This document shows positions 5,893-10,318 of a stretch of 10,318 bases of DNA, one piece after another (position 1 is the stretch's first letter; each line of letters begins with the position of its first letter). A program made the position numbers and the translations under genes. Below the pieces are notes generated by a model. It did no database searches. It had not been told where the DNA came from and saw nothing but the letters and a program-made list of their open reading frames with translations. Location of the stretch: positions 1 through 10,318 of the forward strand of contig JAKDNQ010000068.1 of NCBI GenBank assembly GCA_030456405.1, written 5' to 3'. Origin of the DNA: Nitrospira sp. (GTDB lineage Bacteria; Nitrospirota; Nitrospiria; Nitrospirales; Nitrospiraceae).

Positions 5893-6696
5893 ATGACTTG
5901 GTTGCACGCGATCCCCTACCCCAACATCAGCCCGGTCTTCTTCGAGCTGCAATTTCGCTGGTACGGTCTGATGTATCTGATCGGACTGGCCTGCGCCTAT
6001 TTCATGATCATGCATCGGGTGAAGGCGAGAGGCCTCGTCATGACCAAGGACCAGGTCTACAACATGATCGTGTGGGCGGCATTCGGGGTGTTTATCGGAG
6101 GCCGGCTCGGCTATACACTTTTCTACAACTTTTCCTACTATATGCAGCACCCGGCCAGTATTGTGGCAGTCTGGGAAGGAGGCATGTCCTTCCACGGCGG
6201 TCTACTTGGCGTCATCGTCGCCTTATTGTGGTTCAGCCAACGGCAGGGTATTCCCACCTACCAAGTCGCAGATTTAGCTGCTGCGGCCACACCGATCGGA
6301 TTAGGGTTCGGACGAATCGGCAACTTCATCAATGGAGAGCTGTATGGCCGAGCAACCGATGTTGATTGGTGTATGGTATTTCCAAGTGGAGGGCCTGCCT
6401 GCCGCCATCCCTCACAGCTGTATGAGGCAGGACTCGAGGGCGTATTTTTGTTTACTCTGTTATGGGTTATCGCAAAAACTGCGCCACCGGCTGGTACCCT
6501 CTTCTGGAGTTTTATCGCCGGCTATGGGGTCTGCCGGATGATCGTAGAATTCTTTCGTGAACCCGATGCCCACCTTGGATTTATCGTTGGATCTTTCTCT
6601 ATGGGCCAACTCCTTTCCCTGCCCATGATCCTCGTAGGAATTATCATGCTCGCTATTGGCTATCAACGGCAGACCTTGATTCAGGCCAAATCATAG
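5893..6696 (+). CDS. lgt: Prolipoprotein diacylglyceryl transferase
   Basis: A 267-residue inner-membrane enzyme that moves diacylglycerol from phosphatidylglycerol to the lipobox cysteine of prolipoproteins, the first step of bacterial lipoprotein maturation. The Lgt signature is complete: GRIGNFINGELYGR at 140-153. Other conserved elements are WEGGMSFHGGL (94-104, with the essential His at 101), RHPSQLYE (171-178) and FFREPD (220-225), whose Arg matches the conserved substrate-binding arginine. About seven membrane segments are evident. The length is slightly below the E. coli enzyme (about 290). It has its own promoter and appears monocistronic. A repeat element starts on the base after its TAG stop. 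Confidence 0.97.
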   Translation: MTWLHAIPYPNISPVFFELQFRWYGLMYLIGLACAYFMIMHRVKARGLVMTKDQVYNMIVWAAFGVFIGGRLGYTLFYNFSYYMQHPASIVAVWEGGMSFHGGLLGVIVALLWFSQRQGIPTYQVADLAAAATPIGLGFGRIGNFINGELYGRATDVDWCMVFPSGGPACRHPSQLYEAGLEGVFLFTLLWVIAKTAPPAGTLFWSFIAGYGVCRMIVEFFREPDAHLGFIVGSFSMGQLLSLPMILVGIIMLAIGYQRQTLIQAKS

Positions 6697-6727
6697 TAGG
6701 ATGCTGAAAAAGTCCGCCAGCAGAGGG

Positions 6728-6826
6728 GGGGATGGAGCCTGATGATCTTCTGTGCTCGCGCAACGCGCGGTCGCAGACTCCCCTCGTTGGACGCGCGCAG
6801 TGGAAGATCAATCAGCCCCCATCCCC
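6728..6826. repeat. Long hairpin inside the post-lgt repeat
   Basis: Left arm 6728-6750, starting GGGGATGG and ending GATCTTC, pairs with 6803-6826 at about 20 of 23 positions with one bulged base. Pairing can extend into the GC-rich loop (CTCGCGC against GCGCGCAG). The DNA could form a cruciform, or the RNA a stable stem. Confidence 0.6.
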
Positions 6827-6872
6827 TAAGAGAGAACGAGCAAGCTTGGAGGGATGTGCTCGCTTGGGACAA

Positions 6873-6892
6873 GAGCGCGTCATGGCGCGCTC
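6873..6892. repeat. Perfect 7-bp GC-rich stem-loop
   Basis: GAGCGCG (6873-6879) pairs with CGCGCTC (6886-6892) around a 6-base loop. No T-run follows. It belongs to the structured post-lgt region. Confidence 0.45.
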
Positions 6893-7032
6893 AGGGTTGG
6901 GCGGGTGAGAATGTTGCGCGCAGTAAAGGGCAGCCTCGGCCACTCCCCCAAAGAGAAACAACGACCAAGATTACAGTGGATTTTTGAACACAAGCCAGGT
7001 TTTTCCGCAGCCTGATAGGGGCCGCTTCACCG

Positions 7033-7069
7033 TGTAAAAACCAGTCGGTACCTGTCAAAATATTTTACA
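7033..7069. promoter_or_regulatory. Distal cluster of TGTAAA half-sites
   Basis: TGTAAAA (7033-7039) is followed by the near-palindrome TGTCAAA-ATA-TTTTACA (7053-7069, one mismatch). The half-site matches the proximal palindrome at 7212-7228, suggesting two sites for one regulator upstream of the PEP-CTERM gene. Confidence 0.5.
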
Positions 7070-7145
7070 GTCTCGTAAGGCACGCCTGGCGGCGGCGCAG
7101 TCGTGCCGGACACAGCGTCAACTCCTCGAAAGCCTTGGTATTTCT

Positions 7146-7166
7146 GGCGGCGCGTCCTTCGCCGCC
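7146..7166. repeat. GC-rich hairpin in the PEP-CTERM upstream region
   Basis: GGCGGCG (7146-7152) pairs perfectly with CGCCGCC (7160-7166) around 7 bases. It lies between the two TGTAAA site clusters. The function is unknown. Confidence 0.4.
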
Positions 7167-7211
7167 ACAATCGATGCGCCTAGTCAGTGGTGGGACTGCG
7201 GGGGGGAAACC

Positions 7212-7228
7212 TGTAAAAACCATTTACA
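7212..7228. promoter_or_regulatory. Perfect palindrome TGTAAA-N5-TTTACA, probable activator site
   Basis: Inverted hexamers at 7212-7217 and 7223-7228 form a dyad centred 61 bases upstream of the -24 element. That is a normal place for the binding site of a sigma54 activator (enhancer-binding protein). In exosortase genomes the PrsK/PrsR pair is a candidate; this assignment is inference. Confidence 0.55.
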
Positions 7229-7280
7229 TGTGCGCGATGCGGGCTGAATGCGTCTCACAATTAATCAAGCATTTACTGAC

Positions 7281-7296
7281 TGGCCACAAATTTGCT
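7281..7296 (+). promoter_or_regulatory. Sigma54 (-24/-12) promoter of the PEP-CTERM gene
   Basis: TGGCCACAAATTTGCT fits the sigma54 consensus TGGCAC-N5-TTGCW: GG (7282-7283) and GC (7294-7295) have exactly 10 bases between them, and TTGCT is a full match at -12. Transcription would start near 7307, about 60 bases before the ATG. Confidence 0.6.
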
Positions 7297-7366
7297 CTCC
7301 TACACACATTCCATGATGGGAAAGACACCGCTTTCATTAACATTCATATGAAGGAATAAACCAACA

Positions 7367-7992
7367 ATGAAAACGTCCATTCTGTCACTTGCGCTCGTGA
7401 GTGCCGCCCTTGCGCTCGGCGTATCTCCGGCAAGTGCTGTAACCATCGACTTCGAATCGTTGATGCATGCCGATTCAAACACCGTATTCCATGGCACCTC
7501 GTACAGCGAGGATGGATTCATGCTATCCGGATTCCTTCCAGGGGTGGTTCAGATGATTTTTTCACAGTGGGCACGCTCCACCCGAAATTTAGCGGCTCCA
7601 CTGCGTTGTTTAACCGCGCTGGAAATGGCCTGACCGAGCTGACGCTGACCGGTGGTGGATCGTTCTCCTTGGCCAGCATCGACCTCGCCGAAGCCAATAA
7701 TCTCGGTGCAGTTAGCGTGGCCTTTACCGGTCACCTCACCGGAGGCGGGACGGTGGTTCAAACGTTCACGCTGGATGGGGTGGCGTTCGGAGCTGAAACG
7801 TTTACTTTTTCCGGCTTTGGCGATGTTACCAAGGTAAGCTGGTCCCAGGATTATCCATATCATCAGTTCGATAACATCGTCGCGAGCCCCAATAGCGGAA
7901 CATCCGTGCCGGAACCCGCGAGCCTCGGGCTTCTGGGGTTGGGATTGGCTGGTCTCGCGTGGATACGCCGAGGTAGGCAGCAACGAGGGTAA
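7367..7992 (+). pseudogene. PEP-CTERM sorting domain protein, frameshifted
   Basis: The 5' part (frame ending at a stop near 7633) encodes a signal peptide cleaved after SPASA (residues 20-24) and a mature start VTIDFESL. The 3' part is in the -1 frame and ends with VPEPASLGLLGLGLAGLAW followed by IRRGRQQR, a textbook PEP-CTERM signal: PEP motif, membrane helix, basic tail. Exosortase cleaves such tails and the protein goes to the cell surface or exopolysaccharide. Restoring one G in the run 7541-7544 joins the halves as PGGGSDDFFTVGTLHPKF, giving about 208 residues with a Gly/Thr-rich beta-type body. Hence a single-base loss, a sequencing error or slippage is likely. The T6 run at 7557-7562 is an alternative slippage site. 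AAGGA (7351-7355) is the ribosome site. Confidence 0.85.
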
Positions 7993-8033
7993 GCTCACGA
8001 ACGTTCTCTTCTCAGACCATCATGTCACCACAG

Positions 8034-8065
8034 ACGGCGGTTCCAGTAATGGAACCGCCGTTTTC
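8034..8065 (+). terminator. Intrinsic terminator of the PEP-CTERM gene
   Basis: ACGGCGGTTCC (8034-8044) pairs perfectly with GGAACCGCCGT (8051-8061) around the 6-base loop AGTAAT. The stem ends in a TTTTCGTTT tract. This is the clearest rho-independent terminator in the window. Confidence 0.92.
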
Positions 8066-8137
8066 GTTTGGCATGGACTGGCTCTGTTAAACAAGCCCAA
8101 CGGCTGAGCGGCGAGTGACGAGCAAGACTGGCGGAAA

Positions 8138-8178
8138 TCGAAGTTCCGAGTTCGAAGTTCCCACTTCAGCCTTCAGCC
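8138..8178. repeat. Short direct repeats downstream of the metallopeptidase gene
   Basis: TCGAAGTTCC occurs at 8138-8147 and 8152-8161, followed by TTCAGCC twice in tandem (8165-8171 and 8172-8178). This is low-complexity intergenic sequence just after the stop of the minus-strand metallopeptidase gene. Confidence 0.5.
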
Positions 8179-8200
8179 TAACCACCTTCGTGCCTGCATT

Positions 8201-8587
8201 TCAGTACGGCATCTCGTCGTCATCCAGCCCGACATGGTGTCCAAGTTCATGGACCACCGTATCCCGGACTTCATGAATGACTTCGGCCTTTGTTCGGCAG
8301 AGACGCAGAATCGCGCCTCTATAGATGGAGATACGGGCGGGCAAGTGCCCGGCAGGCTGGAAAAACGACGTCTCATCGATCGGGACACCTTGATACAGCC
8401 CCAGCAGATCGTCTTCTGATCCTAACTCAAGATCCCGCAGGACCTCAGTCGAAGGTTCCTCTTCGACCACGATAGACACCTCATCCGCCAATGTTGCAAA
8501 ACGAGGCGGCAGTTCGGCAAGTGCCTCCTGTATCCAGGCAGCAAACTCTTCCGACGAAACAGCCATTGGACCTTGAGATCGTGACAT
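8201..8587 (-). CDS. Zincin-like metallopeptidase family protein (PF06262 type)
   Basis: A 128-residue protein with the zinc motif HELGHHVGLDD at 113-123, the HExxHxxGxxD form in which H113, H117 and D123 bind zinc and E114 is catalytic. The rest follows the small zincin_1 family: EEFAAWIQEALAELPPRF (13-30), VSIVVEEEP (37-45), LLGLYQGVPI (61-70) and ARISIYRGAI (84-93). These are short cytoplasmic proteins; substrates are unknown. Two starts are possible: ATG 8587 (AAGGGA about 10 bases upstream) and ATG 8566, which gives a more family-like MAVSSEEF start with AAGG close before it. A perfect 12-bp palindrome lies upstream. Confidence 0.9.
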   Translation of the reverse strand: MSRSQGPMAVSSEEFAAWIQEALAELPPRFATLADEVSIVVEEEPSTEVLRDLELGSEDDLLGLYQGVPIDETSFFQPAGHLPARISIYRGAILRLCRTKAEVIHEVRDTVVHELGHHVGLDDDEMPY

Positions 8588-8608
8588 CGCACTAGTGTCC
8601 CTTGTAAT

Positions 8609-8620
8609 GTCTAATTAGAC
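8609..8620. promoter_or_regulatory. Perfect palindrome GTCTAATTAGAC, candidate operator
   Basis: A 12-base perfect dyad lies 21 bases before the longer metallopeptidase start. It overlaps a possible -10 (TCTAAT on the minus strand, 18 bases after TTGTTT). This position suits a repressor site; the promoter itself is weak. Confidence 0.4.
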
Positions 8621-8651
8621 TTGACATCCACATAGGAAAACAACTTTTCTC

Positions 8652-8775
8652 GCAGCATGCTCAAAAAGGCCGCCAGCAAGGCCGCAGCGAGTGAAGTCCC
8701 GAGGCGTACCCTCGCGGTACGTTGAGGGTCTGAACGATGCGAGAACGCTGCGGGCGGATTTTTTCAGCATGCTGC
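8652..8775 (-). repeat. Complete 124-bp terminal-inverted-repeat element
   Basis: On the minus strand the element begins GCAGCATGCTGAAAAAATCC, overlapping the helicase-nuclease TAG stop by one base. It ends GGCCTTTTTGAGCATGCTGC. The ends pair over about 26 positions with few mismatches. The interior holds a second palindrome, GTACC/GGTAC (8706-8720), flanked by ACCCTC/GAGGGT. It has no coding capacity. It looks like a MITE or large REP-type element. A GC-rich stem closing with T5 also makes it a plausible transcription terminator for the helicase-nuclease gene. Confidence 0.7.
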
Positions 8776-10318
8776 TAGACATCGATGGCGATACCTGGCC
8801 TTAAAAAGATAAACTGGAACGAAAGAGACGACAATCCTAAAGACCTCTCGACGGCTCGTGAATAACTCTCCGCCTGGAATCTGTAGCGATCCGTAATAGC
8901 CTGTAAGTCCTCCGCCGCCACATCGTCTGTCTTATAGTCGGCAATCCGGATCCGGCCGTCAAGCCGATAAATCAGGTCGATCACCCCTTCCATCATCTGC
9001 CCCTCGCCCCAGGGCATGACAAACGGGACTTCGCGTCCGAGCACCGTCGCGCGTTGCAGCCTTTGGTACGGCTCGGAGGAAAGGAAACCACCAAAGAGCG
9101 CCGTGAGGTCCTCCGTAACGTCGGGTATCAACTGAGGGTGATCCTGTGCCACATAGAGGCGACAGACCTGCTCGATGACCGGGCAAATCTCTGCACGAGG
9201 CCTGGTGAAGTCCCACTGTTCGAGCACCGCATGGGCACAGACTCCTACCAGCCGACTCAGATCGGCGTGACGGCCTGTGACAACACGTGAGGTCATTGCT
9301 TCGGACCTGATTCCTATGAGGCTCGAAGGAGTCAGGTGTCGCGGCGTTGTTCGACACTTGTCCCACTCAACCTGCCTTGCCTGGCGGCGAATGAGGATGG
9401 GGCCAAGGGCCGGTTGAGGGACCATCGTAGACATGGGCTCCTGTTTGCGCCGTCTTGCTGCAGCCGTGGCCGGCGTGATCACACGAGTGAGCCGGCTTGT
9501 TCCGATACAGATTTGGTCAGATGTCGAAAAACCTTCCTCGCCTTCAATCGCCTCTCCGAGCAGAGAAAGGACTGTGTCATGTCCTGGTTTCGCAGTGAGC
9601 CCGCCGGATAAGACCAGCAGATCGCGCGCCCTCGTCATCCCGACGTACAGGAGTCTCCGTTGTTCCGCCTCCTCCCGCGCCGCCATCTTCATATCGACGA
9701 GCACCGCTCCAAGATTCGAACGGCCTCCCATCCGCATGCCATAACAGCGACTCGACCAATCATGATGGATGGATGGCCCCTTGCGAGGATTCTTGGCTCC
9801 CTGGTGCAGGCCGGGAAGAATGACGATAGGAAACTCCAAGCCTTTGGCCTTATGAATGGTCAGCACGCGGATTGCGTCCAGCGATTCCTCAGCCAGGGGG
9901 CTTTCCGCTTCATCCGGCTGTTCCGATATTCGTGTCATCATGAGATCGACGAACCCGGTCAAGGTGAGATGGGGGCGATCGGCCAGCGCTTCGGCCATCT
10001 CCCTGACTTTCCGGAGATTGGCCACAGCTTGCTCGCCATGGAGCGATGCAGCGGCCAACTCCAGAACAGGCAATCGATCGAAGAGTAAATCGATGGCGTC
10101 AGGGACAGGCTGCAAGGGAGCGAGCTGATGCAGTTCAGCCAATCGCTCATAGAGCCGCCGCACCGTTCCTGCTCGTGGATGGTTCCACGTAGATAGCCGT
10201 TCTCTTCGTTGGTAGCCCAATCCGTCGATCTGTTGGAGGGCCAGGAGATCCCGGTCAGTCATGCCGCCGAGAGGTGAGCGCAAGACTCCGACCAGCGCAA
10301 TCGAATCGTGCGGGTTGT
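8775..10318 (-). CDS. AddA/RecB-type UvrD-family helicase-nuclease, N-terminal part beyond window
   Basis: The frame is open to the right edge, so only the last 513 residues are seen; full proteins are usually 1000-1200. LRSPLGGMTDRDLLAL near the visible start is the usual AddA/RecB segment before the 2B region. Helicase motif V (VLTIHKAKGLEFPIVILPG, visible residues 151-169) and motif VI (RRLLYVGMTRARDLLVLSG, 220-238) are intact. A C-terminal PD-(D/E)XK nuclease follows: GVCAHAVLE (His 362), GVIDLIY (Asp 447), ADYKTDD (Asp 460, Lys 462) and RFQAESY (Gln 481, Tyr 485). The 13- and 2-residue spacing of D-D-K matches RecB. It would resect double-strand breaks for recombination together with an AddB-like partner, probably encoded upstream. 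The visible part appears catalytically competent. The AddA versus RecB name is not settled. Confidence 0.93.
   Translation of the reverse strand, partial: NPHDSIALVGVLRSPLGGMTDRDLLALQQIDGLGYQRRERLSTWNHPRAGTVRRLYERLAELHQLAPLQPVPDAIDLLFDRLPVLELAAASLHGEQAVANLRKVREMAEALADRPHLTLTGFVDLMMTRISEQPDEAESPLAEESLDAIRVLTIHKAKGLEFPIVILPGLHQGAKNPRKGPSIHHDWSSRCYGMRMGGRSNLGAVLVDMKMAAREEAEQRRLLYVGMTRARDLLVLSGGLTAKPGHDTVLSLLGEAIEGEEGFSTSDQICIGTSRLTRVITPATAAARRRKQEPMSTMVPQPALGPILIRRQARQVEWDKCRTTPRHLTPSSLIGIRSEAMTSRVVTGRHADLSRLVGVCAHAVLEQWDFTRPRAEICPVIEQVCRLYVAQDHPQLIPDVTEDLTALFGGFLSSEPYQRLQRATVLGREVPFVMPWGEGQMMEGVIDLIYRLDGRIRIADYKTDDVAAEDLQAITDRYRFQAESYSRAVERSLGLSSLSFQFIFLRPGIAIDV

Larger units (their letters stand above)
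6697..7014 (+). repeat. Composite structured repeat following lgt
   Basis: The region starts with TAGGATGCTGAAAAAGTCC (6697-6715) directly after the lgt stop. That is the same arm as in the 8652-8775 element. A possible matching right end is GGTTTTTCCGCAGCCTG (6998-7014), whose reverse complement CAGGCTGCGGAAAAACC agrees with the left arm at about 13 of 15 positions. Inside are a long hairpin (6728-6826) and a 7-bp stem (6873-6892). The element has no credible protein. It may be a decayed non-autonomous mobile element or a nested insertion; the right boundary is uncertain. Confidence 0.5.

Noticed and set aside
6742..6987. An 81-codon plus-strand frame after lgt
   Set aside because: It lies wholly in the hairpin-rich repeat; its open reading is a by-product of GC-rich palindromes.
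7135..7359. A 74-codon plus-strand frame before the PEP-CTERM gene
   Set aside because: It covers the palindrome and the sigma54 promoter, has no ribosome site, and shows no family features.
7557..7563. Programmed -1 ribosomal frameshift on the T6 run as the main explanation of the split gene
   Set aside because: The zero-frame codons do not form a canonical slippery heptamer, and restoring one G at 7541-7544 gives a more natural protein; kept only as an alternative.
8138..8178. Direct repeats considered as a CRISPR or iteron array
   Set aside because: There are only two copies of each short unit, with no regular spacers and no cas or rep gene.
10281..10283. A TTG start for the helicase-nuclease near the right edge
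   Set aside because: The frame continues upstream to the edge with family-like sequence (NPHDSIALVGV), so the gene is simply cut by the window.

Overview
The window looks like a chromosomal segment of a Nitrospirota bacterium, most likely a Nitrospira relative. This is an inference from moderate GC content, a PEP-CTERM (exosortase-sorted) protein, DUF423, YtxH and HIRAN genes, and structured intergenic repeats of a kind I associate with Nitrospira genomes. No rRNA or species marker is present to confirm it.

Layout, left to right. (1) A Gfo/Idh/MocA oxidoreductase (minus strand, cut by the left edge) and a dienelactone-hydrolase-family protein (plus) diverge from a compact intergenic region with a good sigma70-type promoter on each strand. 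The hydrolase has glycine where the catalytic Cys/Ser should be. (2) An unrecognised exported protein follows, convergent with a DUF423 membrane protein; a long imperfect inverted repeat lies between them. (3) A divergent PilZ-like protein lacking the c-di-GMP-binding residues is followed by a membrane-anchored HIRAN-domain protein. (4) A tRNA-Leu(UAA) on the minus strand is abutted at its 3' end by the C-terminal stub of a tyrosine recombinase, the probable scar of an old integration. (5) A YtxH-like small membrane protein (minus) diverges from lgt, the lipoprotein diacylglyceryl transferase.

(6) A 670-base gene-free stretch follows lgt. Its first half holds a structured repeat. Its second half looks like a sigma54 promoter region: palindromes built from TGTAAA half-sites, then a well-spaced -24/-12 element. 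It precedes a PEP-CTERM gene that is broken by a -1 frameshift and closed by a strong intrinsic terminator. (7) A small zincin metallopeptidase and the C-terminal half of an AddA/RecB-type helicase-nuclease, both on the minus strand, are separated by a 124-bp terminal-inverted-repeat element.

The most unusual signal is a shared motif, roughly YAG[G/C]ATGC[T/G]GAAAAA. It begins directly after the stop codons of three unrelated genes (PilZ-like, lgt, helicase-nuclease), always in the sense orientation of the gene. In one case it is the first arm of a complete hairpin-forming element ending in a T-run. It may be a dispersed palindromic element reused as a 3'-end or terminator module. No CRISPR array, complete insertion sequence or intact defence operon was seen.
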